Assembly: GCF_026250525.1 (NCBI RefSeq)
Contig: NZ_CP111043.1
Coordinates: forward strand, 1-64,000
Source of the DNA: Chondrinema litorale
GTDB taxonomy: Bacteria; Bacteroidota; Bacteroidia; Cytophagales; Flammeovirgaceae
DNA length: 64,000 bases
Direction: 5' to 3'
Below, in pieces: positions 27,204 through 36,783 of the stretch. The notes under the pieces are model-generated. The model searched no databases. It had not been told where the DNA came from and saw nothing but the letters and a program-made list of their open reading frames with translations. The translations under genes were made by a program, and so were the position numbers. Every line of letters starts with the position of its first letter. The stretch's first letter is position 1.

Positions 27204-27758
27204 TTAGAAGAAGATAGACAATCCTACTTTACCATTCGATAAAGCAGTATAACCTCCACCTACTTCTACATTAACTGCCAAATTATCTTTGAAGAAATAA
27301 CGGCCACCAAGTTGAGCGCCTAATCCTATACCACTGCTTTCAGGACCACTATAATCTACACTTGATCCCGATCCATCATATTTAGAATTCCAAATATAAT
27401 ATCCTAAAGTTAGTCCAGCATACACATCCCATTCATCAGAAATCTGTAACAGTTCATTGAAGTGATAATTACCTAAAACACCTATTCCAAAAATGGTATG
27501 ACGATATTTAAATGTTGAATATCTATTTGAATAAGATTGGTAAGATAAAATTCCACCTGCTGTGATGTTATCTGCTACAGGAATTTCTAAACTAGCATAA
27601 ATTGGAACTCCCCAACCAGACGCTCCTACTCCAATAGTTACTATATTACTCCCATTATCATATGGGTTGTACTGTGCCTGAGCATTATTTGATAAAGTAA
27701 ATGCAATAAATAAAACTAAGCCGATAAATAATGACTTAATGAGTTGATTGTTCTTCAT
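27204..27758 (-). CDS. Outer-membrane beta-barrel protein
   Basis: A signal peptide (cleavage near NNAQAQ, residue 28) is followed by alternating hydrophobic/polar strands rich in Gly, Tyr and Ser, and the C terminus ends with KVGLSIFF, an aromatic last strand typical of outer-membrane barrels. At 184 residues an 8-strand OmpA/OmpX-like barrel is likely. No ligand or pore role can be assigned. Confidence 0.82.
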   Translation of the reverse strand: MKNNQLIKSLFIGLVLFIAFTLSNNAQAQYNPYDNGSNIVTIGVGASGWGVPIYASLEIPVADNITAGGILSYQSYSNRYSTFKYRHTIFGIGVLGNYHFNELLQISDEWDVYAGLTLGYYIWNSKYDGSGSSVDYSGPESSGIGLGAQLGGRYFFKDNLAVNVEVGGGYTALSNGKVGLSIFF

Positions 27759-27820
27759 GATGTTCAGCGTTTAGCAAATTTTATTATGTAAAAAAATTAA
27801 CTGTTTAATTAAAAGATTAA

Positions 27821-28789
27821 TTAGATAGAAATGTTTGCAGATTTATACCATTCAAATGCTTTTTGTAAACCGTCACTAATAGAAACTTTAGCCTCATAGC
27901 CTAAAAAATTACGTGCTTTGCTAATATCTGCTAGGCTATGCTTAACATCTCCTTGCCTGGAAGGCCCATAAACTGGTTTTATCTGTTTTCCGGCAATTTC
28001 ACAAATTTGCTCATATAATTGGTTGAGGGTAGTTTGTTCTCCACAAGCAATGTTATATACCTGATTTACAGCAGCTTCATTTTCAGTAAAAAGAGAAAGT
28101 ATATTTGCATTTACTGCATTCTCAACAAAAGTAAAATCTCGACTTTGTAATCCATCTCCATTTATAGTGGGAGCTTTACTATCAATAACAGCTTGCATAA
28201 AAAGTGGGATTACAGCAGCATAAGCACCTTTAGGGTTTTGCTTCGGTCCAAATACATTAAAATATCTCAGCCCAATTGGCTCAATTCCATAGAGTTGGGC
28301 ATATACATCAGCATATAATTCATTCACATATTTGGTAACGGCATAAGGAGATAAAGGTTTACCAATTATATTCTCAACTTTTGGTAAAGATTTACTATCA
28401 CCATAGGTAGAAGAAGACGCCGCATAAACTATTCTTTTTATCCCTGCTTCTTTTGCAGCTGTAAAAACATTAAGAGCCCCAGTAATATTTACCTGATTGG
28501 TTGTGAGTGGATCATTAATAGAACGTGGCACAGAACCTAAAGCAGCCTGATGTGTTATTTTATCTATACCCTCAACTGCTTTTTGGCAAGTGGTAAAATC
28601 TCTGATATCCCCTTCTAAAAACTCAAATTTCTCATCTTCCAGAAAAGGTTGAAGATTTTCCATTTTTCCTGTAGCAAGGTTATCGAGTACCCTAACTTTA
28701 CTTACATGAGGGAGTGATAATAATTTTTCAACCAGATTTGAACCTATAAATCCAGCACCACCGGTTACTAATATTTTGTATGTCTGCAT
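27821..28789 (-). CDS. NAD-dependent nucleotide-sugar epimerase (SDR, WbpP-like)
   Basis: An extended short-chain dehydrogenase fold: GGAGFIGS at 10-17, the active-site Ser in SSSTYG (125-130), and Tyr149-x3-Lys153. The sequence around RYFNVFGPKQNPKGAYAAVIP is characteristic of the UDP-N-acetylglucosamine/galactosamine 4-epimerases (WbpP, TviC), so that reaction is the best guess, with UDP-glucose 4-epimerase as the alternative. It supplies sugars for O-antigen or exopolysaccharide, in line with the glycosyltransferases a few kb on. Confidence 0.88.
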   Translation of the reverse strand: MQTYKILVTGGAGFIGSNLVEKLLSLPHVSKVRVLDNLATGKMENLQPFLEDEKFEFLEGDIRDFTTCQKAVEGIDKITHQAALGSVPRSINDPLTTNQVNITGALNVFTAAKEAGIKRIVYAASSSTYGDSKSLPKVENIIGKPLSPYAVTKYVNELYADVYAQLYGIEPIGLRYFNVFGPKQNPKGAYAAVIPLFMQAVIDSKAPTINGDGLQSRDFTFVENAVNANILSLFTENEAAVNQVYNIACGEQTTLNQLYEQICEIAGKQIKPVYGPSRQGDVKHSLADISKARNFLGYEAKVSISDGLQKAFEWYKSANISI

Positions 28790-28839
28790 ATTAAAAAATT
28801 TATTTTCTTCTTTTTAAATATGGATTTAGAAAATAAATT

Positions 28840-29271
28840 TTACATACACGCCATTTTTCCAATTCTTCTACCATGTCTACCTCCTTCAAACTCTGTTTTG
28901 AGGAAAGTGTCTAAGATTTCGAGTGCTGCTTCGGTACTAATAAATCGAGAAGGAATACATAATACATTCGCATCATTATGCTGTCTAATGAGTGATGCAA
29001 TTTCTGGAGTCCAGCATAAACCTGCTCGAATTTTCTGGTGTTTATTAGCCGTTATTGCTACACCATTTCCAGTTCCACAAATTAAAATACCAAAATCACA
29101 GTCAGCAGATTCTACAGCATTTGCCACAGGGTGCGCATAATCAGGATAGTCTGTCGACTCAGTTGAATTTGTACCAAAATCTTCAAATTCATATCCTTTT
29201 TCCTGTAAAATAGGCTTTACAATTTCTTTTAAATCATACCCAGCATGATCTGCTCCTATTGCTATTTTCAT
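28840..29271 (-). CDS. rpiB: Ribose-5-phosphate isomerase B
   Basis: It interconverts ribose-5-phosphate and ribulose-5-phosphate in the pentose phosphate pathway. The start MKIAIGADHAGYDLKE, the catalytic Cys65 in CGTGNG and His98 (near RQHND) match the RpiB family. The frame continues 24 codons upstream, but the conserved N terminus fixes the start used here; 143 residues is the normal length. It lies 50 nt upstream of the epimerase gene on the same strand, so the two may be cotranscribed. Confidence 0.95.
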   Translation of the reverse strand: MKIAIGADHAGYDLKEIVKPILQEKGYEFEDFGTNSTESTDYPDYAHPVANAVESADCDFGILICGTGNGVAITANKHQKIRAGLCWTPEIASLIRQHNDANVLCIPSRFISTEAALEILDTFLKTEFEGGRHGRRIGKMACM

Positions 29272-29441
29272 TTTATCACTTTTTTTGCAAATGAAAATAT
29301 TTTGAAGATGAATAAAAACTATTTTACAGACAATCGAGGTCAATTTTCTATTATTTTAAGCTTATTTCGTTTGTAGAATTTACATTTTTGCCAAATGAAT
29401 GAAAAGCCATATAATTGAATACTTAAAATTTACTATTATAC

Positions 29442-30239
29442 ATGCACCAACATCCTGATTTACCTTTAGTAAGTATCATCACAGTAACTTATAATGATGC
29501 TGAAAACTTACGAAAGACAATCACTAATATAGCCCAGCAAGACTATCCCAATTTAGAATATATTGTAATTGATGGAGGATCAAAAGACGAAAGTATTCAA
29601 ATAATAAAAGAGCATGAAGCTAAGATTACCAAATGGATAAGTGAAGCAGATAAGGGTATTTTTGATGCTATGAATAAAGGTATTACCTTAGCCAATGGGG
29701 AATTTATCAACTTCATGAATGCGGGTGACTGGTTTCTTTCAAAGAATATTATTGCTGAGGTTTTCAAAAAAGAAGAAAGCCTTGAAGCAGATTTAGTTTA
29801 TGGAAACCATGAAGTACACTACCCAAACTTTGTAAAAAAGAAAAAAGCACTAAAGCCTGAAGAACTTTGGAAACACATGATTTTCTCTCATCAAAGTTTA
29901 TTTACTCGCAAAGAGCTTCTCTCAGAAAGACCTTTTAACCTCAAGTTTAAATTCGCTGCTGACTTTCATTTCATCTACAACAGCTATCGCTTGGGGTACT
30001 CATTCTATAATACAGATTTAAATATTGCAGGTTATCTGGCTGGTGGACATTCAGAAACAGGAGTAATTTCGGCCTATAAAGAAAATAGAAAGATTGTACT
30101 CAAATATGACAAAAGATTTAAAGTGAGTTGGTTTCACCAGAAGCTGATTGTCACGCAAACTGGACTAGAATTGTTTAAAAAATTAGTACCAGAAAAGCTT
30201 TATATGAAACTGATGCAATTAAAAAATGCTTCCAAATAA
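29442..30239 (+). CDS. Family 2 glycosyltransferase (WcaE-like)
   Basis: A soluble GT-A glycosyltransferase. The N-terminal VSIITVTYNDAENL, the nucleotide-binding DGGS (44-47) and FMNAGDWF (91-98) are those of the colanic-acid WcaE-type subgroup, in which NAGD takes the place of DXD. Length 265 residues is normal. Donor and acceptor sugars cannot be read. It is convergent with the family 4 enzyme next to it, with two bases between stop codons. Confidence 0.92.
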   Translation: MHQHPDLPLVSIITVTYNDAENLRKTITNIAQQDYPNLEYIVIDGGSKDESIQIIKEHEAKITKWISEADKGIFDAMNKGITLANGEFINFMNAGDWFLSKNIIAEVFKKEESLEADLVYGNHEVHYPNFVKKKKALKPEELWKHMIFSHQSLFTRKELLSERPFNLKFKFAADFHFIYNSYRLGYSFYNTDLNIAGYLAGGHSETGVISAYKENRKIVLKYDKRFKVSWFHQKLIVTQTGLELFKKLVPEKLYMKLMQLKNASK

Positions 30240-30240
30240 T

Positions 30241-31371
30241 TCAATATTTAAGTACTTGTTTATAGACCTTTTCAACTTTGGAAGCATAGATTTCCTCAGT
30301 AAAAAGTGATAACGCTTTTTGATAACCCTTCTCACCAATTTTCAATCTTAGCTCAGCATCAGAACCCAACTTGAGCATTGCATCTATTAAACCCTGTGGA
30401 TTAGCATACAAAAAGCCATCAATCCCATTTTCGATTAACTCTGGATTTGCACCTCCATTAAAAGCAATTACAGGTTTCGAATGGGCAAAAGCTTCTGCCG
30501 TTACTCTTCCCATAGCTTCACTTTTAGAGCACATTAGCAAAACATCAATTTCTCCATATATTTCATCAGGATTATCTATAAATCCTGGAAATTTAACCCT
30601 TGAAGTTAATCCTGATTGATTCACTTTTTCTTTAAGCTGATTGCCAAAAGCATTATCACAATCTCCTACTAACAACAACTCTGCTTTAGGTAATTTATCT
30701 GCAACATCTATAAAAGCATCAAGCGCATCTTTATGACCTTTTTCTGATCTAAAAGAAGCTACCAAGGCGAATACAGCTTTTTCAGATTGCCTAAACTGTT
30801 TTGGTAATTTCCTCATGCTTTCCTCAGACATTACACCATTATAAATGATACTTATAGGAGCTTTCACTGCTGATAAAACTTCATTTTTTAATGCCTCAGA
30901 GATTGAAATTATATGAGCCGACCTATTTAGCCATTTAAGATGGTTTTTGAGGCCCATGTTGTAGGCAGCCTTGTAATCTTGCAAGCCAAACTCTCTAATA
31001 TGCCATACATGCGGAATATTTAATTTATAAGCCACCTTGGCTCCTATTTGTAAAGCAGACGAATTAGAGTGAATAATATCTGGTTTTATACTATTTACCA
31101 CTTTTAATATCTTCCCAATATTAAGCCTGTTCTCTATATGTCTTTTTAATCCCAAAAGTCTAGAAAAGCCTCTTTTGTAATAAAATTCATCATAAAACTC
31201 TTCAATTATATAAGGAATATTTCTAATCTCTAGCTCCTTACAAAGAGGCCCTTGAGTAGGTAAAAGCACTATTACTTTATAAGATTTTATTTGTAACTGG
31301 TGAGCTAATGCAATTAATGATCGGTTAGCACCAAACAATGCTGTATAATGGGTAAAAAAAAGAATTTTCAA
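30241..31371 (-). CDS. Family 4 glycosyltransferase (GT-B fold)
   Basis: Two Rossmann domains: an N-terminal one (HYTALFGANRSLIALAHQL, then IIHSNSSALQIG) and a C-terminal one with VASFRSEKGHKDALDAF, VLLMCSKSEAMGRVTAEAFAHSKPVIA (a divergent E-x7-E) and GGANPELIENG. This is the layout of GT4 enzymes that build surface polysaccharides. The ATG gives a normal N terminus. Substrates are unknown. Confidence 0.92.
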   Translation of the reverse strand: MKILFFTHYTALFGANRSLIALAHQLQIKSYKVIVLLPTQGPLCKELEIRNIPYIIEEFYDEFYYKRGFSRLLGLKRHIENRLNIGKILKVVNSIKPDIIHSNSSALQIGAKVAYKLNIPHVWHIREFGLQDYKAAYNMGLKNHLKWLNRSAHIISISEALKNEVLSAVKAPISIIYNGVMSEESMRKLPKQFRQSEKAVFALVASFRSEKGHKDALDAFIDVADKLPKAELLLVGDCDNAFGNQLKEKVNQSGLTSRVKFPGFIDNPDEIYGEIDVLLMCSKSEAMGRVTAEAFAHSKPVIAFNGGANPELIENGIDGFLYANPQGLIDAMLKLGSDAELRLKIGEKGYQKALSLFTEEIYASKVEKVYKQVLKY

Positions 31372-31400
31372 AATCTAATATTTAATCTGATAACAACTGT

Positions 31401-31408
31401 TACATTTG
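31401..31408 (+). promoter_or_regulatory. Possible -7 box (TACATTTG)
   Basis: An exact TAnnTTTG match in the divergent gap between the GT4 gene and the following plus-strand gene. I see no convincing -33 box, so this is weak. Confidence 0.25.
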
Positions 31409-31507
31409 TCTCGTCGTACTAATTTCATATCCTTTTAGTACAAATAACAAACTGTTGTATTACCTAAAGGTAAATACAGAAGATACTTACAGCTGAAAAT
31501 ATAAAAC

Positions 31508-32179
31508 ATGCACCGGATCTTTTCTATTCTATCAGGTATTAAGGTTCATCATTCAATCTCATCTTTATTCATGCTTTTTTTTAGCATGCAACAGGTATAT
31601 AGCCAGCAAGATACGGCTAATTTGAATATCATAAATGAAGAGATAGACAATTACTTGCATATTACTCAAAAAAACAACTTTGTAACAGGTTTGGATTTTG
31701 GAATGGGCATTGGTTTACGCAACGAAAATATCAATATTGAGAGCGCCACTGCCATTGTCGATTTTACGATTTCACCCAAGGTTGGCTATTACTTTAAACA
31801 AGGATTTTCCACAGGTTTCGACTTTGATTATTTTGCATCTGTAGCTTCGTTCGATTACCAAAACGAATATCAATTTCTTTTGCAGAGTTATAATATCTTC
31901 TTTAAATACCAATCGCCTAAAGGTTTTGCAGCAGAAATCGCCAGTGGATATGGAACTGGCAAAGAAAAATACATCAATAATGGTTCTGAAGAAAACAACG
32001 AGTTTGGCGGCTATAGATATTCCATTGCAGCAGGACTATCGAGTTACTGGTCTAAAAATGTAAGCTTCGAACTAATGCTAAAGTACACAGGATCTCAAGC
32101 CAGCTACGAAACCGTTGAAGAAAGTTTTTATTTAAATGGATTAAGCTTAAACGCTGGTATTACTGTAAACATCTTCTAA
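31508..32179 (+). CDS. Probable outer-membrane beta-barrel protein
   Basis: A hydrophobic leader ending near VYSQQ is followed by about 185 residues of alternating strands rich in Tyr, Phe, Gly, Ser and Asn (for example VGYYFKQGFSTGFDFDYF), with a terminal strand ending in VNIF. This fits an outer-membrane barrel. No named family is recognised. The leader is longer than usual; an internal ATG (MLFFSMQQ) would give a standard signal peptide. Confidence 0.72.
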   Translation: MHRIFSILSGIKVHHSISSLFMLFFSMQQVYSQQDTANLNIINEEIDNYLHITQKNNFVTGLDFGMGIGLRNENINIESATAIVDFTISPKVGYYFKQGFSTGFDFDYFASVASFDYQNEYQFLLQSYNIFFKYQSPKGFAAEIASGYGTGKEKYINNGSEENNEFGGYRYSIAAGLSSYWSKNVSFELMLKYTGSQASYETVEESFYLNGLSLNAGITVNIF

Positions 32180-32396
32180 ATCGCTCTTACAACTTCCACA
32201 AGAAACTCATTAAATACAATTGCTGTTAGCTTTTCGATAGAAAAAGCGGATTTAATCTTATATCAGGTATTTTTTAACCATTTAATTTATAAGTGAAGCT
32301 ATTATAAATTAAAAAATGGTACTTATATTTATACGTATTTGATATTATGAATTCACTTTTTGAAAAATTATTTTTTATACAAAACCATCTTAAAAC

Positions 32397-32909
32397 ATGG
32401 GGATGCACTCAAGAAAAGTACTTATCTTGAATGCCGATTATCGCGCTTTTTCAGTTTGCAGCGTGTATAAGGCATTCTTGCTGGTTTACCTCGATAAAGC
32501 TGAAATAGTGAAAAAAGTAGAGAATGCCTATCTACGAAGTATTACACGCTCTTACGATGTTCCGTCTATCATCAAATTACACAACTATGTAAATATCCCT
32601 TACAAAGGTGTAATTATGACCAGACAAAATATCTTTAAAAGAGATGGAAACAAATGTGTTTACTGTTCTTCTAGAGACAACCTCACATTAGACCATGTAC
32701 TGCCCAGATCGAGAGGTGGAAGTAGTAGTTGGGCAAATTTGGTTACTGCATGTAAAAGATGTAATTCTAAAAAAGGAGATTTTCTTCCAGAAGAAATCGG
32801 CATGATATTACCTTATAAGCCTTTTAAACCATCCTTTATAATGTTTCTGAGGGACTTCTCAGGGCTCGGTGAAGAGAGTTGGATGCATTACCTGCAAGTA
32901 ACAAGATAA
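32397..32909 (+). CDS. HNH endonuclease family protein
   Basis: A Bacteroidota-wide HNH family protein with a helical N-terminal part (RKVLILNADYRAFSV), and a zinc-bound HNH core: C87-x2-C90, D99-H100, N114, C119-x2-C122. The His and Asn catalytic positions are intact. Such stand-alone HNH proteins are chromosomal and conserved, not part of a restriction system here; the cellular target is not known. A second ATG two codons in is an alternative start. A terminator follows. Confidence 0.9.
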   Translation: MGMHSRKVLILNADYRAFSVCSVYKAFLLVYLDKAEIVKKVENAYLRSITRSYDVPSIIKLHNYVNIPYKGVIMTRQNIFKRDGNKCVYCSSRDNLTLDHVLPRSRGGSSSWANLVTACKRCNSKKGDFLPEEIGMILPYKPFKPSFIMFLRDFSGLGEESWMHYLQVTR

Positions 32910-32912
32910 ACG

Positions 32913-32949
32913 AAACATACTTTTAATTGAAAGTATGTTTTTCTTTTTT
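32913..32949 (+). terminator. Terminator of the HNH gene
   Basis: AAACATACTTT and its complement form an 11-bp stem with a 6-nt loop and a T-rich tail, four bases after the stop codon. Confidence 0.87.
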
Positions 32950-33050
32950 TGGAGGAGTGATAGCAATTGTTAAACTATCAATGATAACTTTATTGAATAA
33001 TGGAGTAATTCAATTGCATAGTTTTTAAAGACAACAAACAGATTTTTTTT

Positions 33051-34103
33051 ATGGATCAAAGCAAAAAAGCTAGAAGAAGCTTTATAAAGAAATTAGGAAC
33101 AGCATCCGCTTTTTTTTCTATAGGAACCAGCAGCTTTGCTGCTAACACTCAAAACATCCAACAAATTAAGCCAGCATCTTTAAAAGAAGGTGATACCATA
33201 GGAATTGTAGCACCGGGTTTTGCCTTACCCAAACCAGAAGTTGTAAAAGAGTTTGGCAAAATGCTAGAAGAAGAAGGTTATAAAGTTAAGTTCGGGAAAT
33301 ATGTATTTGGCAAATACGGCTATTTCTCAGGTACAGACGAAGAGAGATCAGCAGACTTAAACGATATGTTTGCAGACAAAGAAGTAAATGCCATTGTAGC
33401 TGCAAGAGGTGGCTGGGGTGGTGCCCGTATTTTAAGCATGCTAGACTACGAAACGATCAAACAAAACCCTAAGATTTTTATTGGTTATAGTGATATTACT
33501 TCATTACTCTTAGGTATCTATCAAAAAACTGGCTTAGTAACTTTCCACGGACCTGTTGGCACCTCAGAATGGAATAAGTTTACTTATAAGCATTTCAAAA
33601 AAGTAATTATTAAAGAAAAAGCCTATAAACTACGAGGCAATAAAAAAGATGAAGAAGATCTAGACACAGGTCGCTATGTAATTACAGAAGGTAAAGCCAG
33701 TGGTATTATGGTCGGTGGTAATTTAACTGTATTCTGTGGCATGGTTGGCTCAGAGTATCTTCCAGATTTTGAAGGAAAAATATTATTTTTGGAAGACGTT
33801 GGCGAGGCAGTTTACCGTGTAGACCGTTATCTTACTCAACTAAAACTTGCTGGTATCTTAGATAAAGTTGCCGGAGTAGTTTTCGCAACGTGTGCATCTT
33901 GCGATACAGAAGAAAACAGAAAAGATAACTTCTCTCTTCAAGAAATTATTAAATTCCATTTAGAACCACTTGGTGTACCTGCTTTCTTTGGCATTATGTC
34001 TGGCCATCTTAAAGAGCAATACACACTCCCTGTAGGAGTAAATGTTGAAATAAATGCTAAAAAAGGGAATATTAAATTACTGGAAGAATCTGTGATTTCT
34101 TAA
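33051..34103 (+). CDS. LD-carboxypeptidase (peptidase S66), Tat-type signal
   Basis: It cleaves the terminal D-alanine from murein tetrapeptides. The N terminus carries a twin-arginine motif (RRSFIKKLG, residues 8-16) and a hydrophobic segment ending at SSFAANT. The catalytic Ser147 is in GYSD, the Glu248 in FLED and the His319 in SGHLKEQ, matching the S66 triad. Classical LdcA is cytoplasmic; an exported Tat form acts in the periplasm. The mature domain is full length. Confidence 0.92.
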   Translation: MDQSKKARRSFIKKLGTASAFFSIGTSSFAANTQNIQQIKPASLKEGDTIGIVAPGFALPKPEVVKEFGKMLEEEGYKVKFGKYVFGKYGYFSGTDEERSADLNDMFADKEVNAIVAARGGWGGARILSMLDYETIKQNPKIFIGYSDITSLLLGIYQKTGLVTFHGPVGTSEWNKFTYKHFKKVIIKEKAYKLRGNKKDEEDLDTGRYVITEGKASGIMVGGNLTVFCGMVGSEYLPDFEGKILFLEDVGEAVYRVDRYLTQLKLAGILDKVAGVVFATCASCDTEENRKDNFSLQEIIKFHLEPLGVPAFFGIMSGHLKEQYTLPVGVNVEINAKKGNIKLLEESVIS

Positions 34104-34231
34104 TTCTCTATTGCATCAACTTTGAGCACCAAAAAATTATTTATACCCAAAATACATGAATCTTAGAGCCATAAATTTCAATTATCTTGAGTTTATATGC
34201 TAAATTCGCTCAGAACAAGAGCTAATATATA

Positions 34232-35227
34232 ATGATTATCGAAAAAAGAGCCTACGCTAGAGCAGGTTTGCTGGGGAATCCTTCTGACGGATATTTTGGA
34301 AAAACCATTTCAATTATAGTAAGAAATTTTGGTGCTCATATTTCTCTTTATGAATCTCCCGAATTAAAAATTGAACCTCAAGAACAAGACCTTAATGAGT
34401 TTAGAAACATCTACCATTTAGTTGAATCAGTTTCTTTAACAGGTTATTACGGTGGTTCTAGATTGATTAAAGCAGCTATTAAAAAGTTTGCTGAATATTG
34501 TGAGAAAGAAAACATTAAGATTGCATCTAAGAATTTCACCATTAGATATCGTTCATCTATTCCAAGACAGGTTGGTTTAGCAGGTTCTAGTGCCATTGTT
34601 ACAGCGACAATGCGTGCATTAATGGAATTTTATAATGTGGAGATTATCCCTGAAATGCTGGCGAATCTTGTACTCTCTGCAGAGTCTGACGAACTCGGTA
34701 TTAGCGCTGGTTTACAAGATAGAGTTATTCAAGCTTTTGAAGGCTGTGTTTATATGGATTTTGATAAAACCCATTACGAAAAAAATAAACAAGGTATATA
34801 CGAAAGGCTAGAACCACAGAAATTACCTAATTTGTACATAGCATATAAGGTGGATCTTGGCAAAGTTTCAGGAGCTGTGTTGAATAATATTAGGGTAAGA
34901 TATGAGAAAGGAGACCAAGAAGTAATTAATACACTTTCCCAAATGGCAGATTTAGCCGAGCAAGGAAAAGAAGCCATTGCTCAGGGTGATACTCACAGAC
35001 TAAATGAGTTAATTAACCTAAACTTCGATCTGAGGTGTAAAATTATGAATATCAGTGATAGTAATCACGAACTGGTTTCTTCTGCAAGAGCTTGTGGTGT
35101 TTCTGCTAAATTTACAGGTTCGGGTGGTTCAATTATAGGAGTTTATCCAGATGATGAAGCATTGACCAAATTGGTAATAGCCATGAGAAAACTCAATGCG
35201 AGAGTAATCAAACCATATATATTATAA
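34232..35227 (+). CDS. GHMP-family sugar 1-kinase (glucuronokinase-like)
   Basis: The GHMP ATP-binding motif PRQVGLAGSSAI is at 111-122 and the C-terminal motif GSGGSIIGV at about 295-303. The starting segment AYARAGLLGNPSDGYFGK resembles plant glucuronokinase, which makes glucuronate-1-phosphate, rather than galactokinase or mevalonate kinase. It is followed 31 nt later by a GalU-type uridylyltransferase, fitting a kinase-then-uridylyltransferase salvage pathway to a UDP-sugar. The actual sugar is unproved. Confidence 0.85.
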   Translation: MIIEKRAYARAGLLGNPSDGYFGKTISIIVRNFGAHISLYESPELKIEPQEQDLNEFRNIYHLVESVSLTGYYGGSRLIKAAIKKFAEYCEKENIKIASKNFTIRYRSSIPRQVGLAGSSAIVTATMRALMEFYNVEIIPEMLANLVLSAESDELGISAGLQDRVIQAFEGCVYMDFDKTHYEKNKQGIYERLEPQKLPNLYIAYKVDLGKVSGAVLNNIRVRYEKGDQEVINTLSQMADLAEQGKEAIAQGDTHRLNELINLNFDLRCKIMNISDSNHELVSSARACGVSAKFTGSGGSIIGVYPDDEALTKLVIAMRKLNARVIKPYIL

Positions 35228-35258
35228 ATTTTAATTTTTAATAGAAAAAACATTCCCA

Positions 35259-36131
35259 ATGACAGTTAAAAAAGCAGTAATTCCAGCTGCAGGATTTGGA
35301 ACAAGATTTTTACCGGCAACAAAAGCACAACCTAAAGAAATGCTTCCAATTATAGACACTCCTACTATTCAGTATGTAGTGCAAGAAGCTGTAGATTCCG
35401 GTATAGAAGATATATTAATTATTTCGGGAAAAGGCAAAAGAGCTATAGAAGATCACTTTGACCGCAACCCTGAATTGGAAGCGAGATTAGAAGAAAGTGA
35501 AAAAGAGAAGCTGTTCAATGAGATGCGTCATATTGCTGATATGGCTAACATCCATTTCATCAGACAAAAAGAAATTAACGGTTTGGGTGATGCTATTTAT
35601 TATGCTAGATACCACACTGGAAACGAACCTTTTGCTGTACTTTTAGGTGATACTATTGTCGATTCTGTAATTCCTGTAACCCAGCAATTAATTGATGCTT
35701 TTGAGCAATACAATGCAAGTATTTTGGCGGTAGAAAAAGTACCGAAAGATAAAGTATCAAGATATGGTATTGTTGGTGGAAAACGCTTGAGCGATACCAT
35801 TATGGAAGTATCTGAGTTTGTAGAAAAACCAGATCCAGCTACTGCCCCATCAGACTTGGCTATTGCAGGGAGATACATTCTAACACCTGAAATCTACACT
35901 GCTTTGGAACAAACACCAAAGGGTAAAAACAATGAGATTCAATTGACAGATGCTTTTAAAATACTTTCTAAAAGAGAAAAAGTAATTGCTGATACAATTG
36001 AAGGTAAAAGATATGACATTGGAAACAAACTAGATTTCTTAAAAACTACAGTTGAGTTTGCTCTAAAGAGAAAAGAGTTTTCCGAAGAGTTTGGAGAGTT
36101 CTTAAAAGAAACTGTTGCAGGCTTAAAATAA
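35259..36131 (+). CDS. galU: UTP--glucose-1-phosphate uridylyltransferase
   Basis: It makes UDP-glucose from UTP and glucose-1-phosphate. The N-terminal signature AAGFGTRFLPATKAQPKEMLPI (residues 10-31) contains the nucleotide loop and Lys26, and the central VEKP and GNEP-like segments and LTDAFK agree with the GalU family. Length 290 is normal. It follows the GHMP kinase with no terminator between, so the pair is very probably an operon. Because uridylyltransferases can be promiscuous, UDP-glucuronate or another UDP-sugar may be the real product. Confidence 0.94.
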   Translation: MTVKKAVIPAAGFGTRFLPATKAQPKEMLPIIDTPTIQYVVQEAVDSGIEDILIISGKGKRAIEDHFDRNPELEARLEESEKEKLFNEMRHIADMANIHFIRQKEINGLGDAIYYARYHTGNEPFAVLLGDTIVDSVIPVTQQLIDAFEQYNASILAVEKVPKDKVSRYGIVGGKRLSDTIMEVSEFVEKPDPATAPSDLAIAGRYILTPEIYTALEQTPKGKNNEIQLTDAFKILSKREKVIADTIEGKRYDIGNKLDFLKTTVEFALKRKEFSEEFGEFLKETVAGLK

Positions 36132-36133
36132 AA

Positions 36134-36163
36134 AAAGGCTGCGAGAGCAGCCTTTCTTTTTTT
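36134..36163. terminator. Terminator between galU and the ferritin gene
   Basis: AAAGGCTGC, loop GAGA and the complement, with A- and T-runs on each side, lie between the two convergent genes. Confidence 0.87.
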
Positions 36164-36179
36164 AATATCTATCCTATTT

Positions 36180-36755
36180 TTATTCGGCAGAATCTATTGC
36201 TCCAAGCTCGCCACTATCTGCTTGGTCTTTTAACTTAGCAATCTCCTTATCGATGAACCATAATCCTTGGCCTTCCTCACCGATAATGTCAAATATTTCA
36301 ATCACTCTTCTTGCTAATTCTTCTTCTTCACGCTGCTCAGCTACATACCATTGTAAAAACTGGAAAGTAGCATAATCTTTCACCTTAAAGCTAAAATCAA
36401 CAAGGTCGTTTATCGAATTAGTTACCTTTATTTCATGCTCTAATACATCTTCAAACACTTCTCTAAGACTCTCATATTCATATTTAAGTCCGTCAATTTC
36501 AGGTGCAAGTGCGTAGCCACCAGATGCATTAATATATTTTATCAATTTAAGCATGTGCATTCTTTCTTCTTCAGAATGTCCATACAGAAAATTAGCGGCA
36601 TTTTCGTATCCTTCTCTTTCGCACCAGGAAGCAGCAGCTAGATAAAACTGAGAAGAAACACCTTCCATTTTTACCTGATCATTTAATTTGCTTTCAACTT
36701 CTGAGATTAAAGAGGTTTTCTTAGTAATTTTTGCTTTTATTTTATTCATAATCAT
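36180..36755 (-). CDS. Non-heme ferritin
   Basis: The four-helix ferritin fold carries diiron ligands: an EGVSSQFYLAAASW segment with the first Glu, EEERMH as the helix-B E-x-x-H, and the C-half EHEIK and QREEEELA. At 191 residues it is slightly longer than FtnA because of a charged N-terminal extension and a C-terminal tail. It stores iron and protects from Fenton chemistry. Two near-identical starts (ATG separated by one codon) are possible. Confidence 0.94.
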   Translation of the reverse strand: MIMNKIKAKITKKTSLISEVESKLNDQVKMEGVSSQFYLAAASWCEREGYENAANFLYGHSEEERMHMLKLIKYINASGGYALAPEIDGLKYEYESLREVFEDVLEHEIKVTNSINDLVDFSFKVKDYATFQFLQWYVAEQREEEELARRVIEIFDIIGEEGQGLWFIDKEIAKLKDQADSGELGAIDSAE

Positions 36756-36775
36756 GATTATATTCTATATCTGTA

Positions 36776-36783
36776 CAAATATA
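36776..36783 (-). promoter_or_regulatory. Possible -7 box of the ferritin promoter
   Basis: Read on the minus strand, TATATTTG is an exact TAnnTTTG match ending 20 nt before the start codon. I see no clear -33 partner. Confidence 0.35.

Noticed and set aside
32180..32396. Possible small gene before the HNH gene (ATG at about 32347)
   Set aside because: The frame runs into the HNH start region and gives no conserved peptide; the gap holds only AT-rich DNA.
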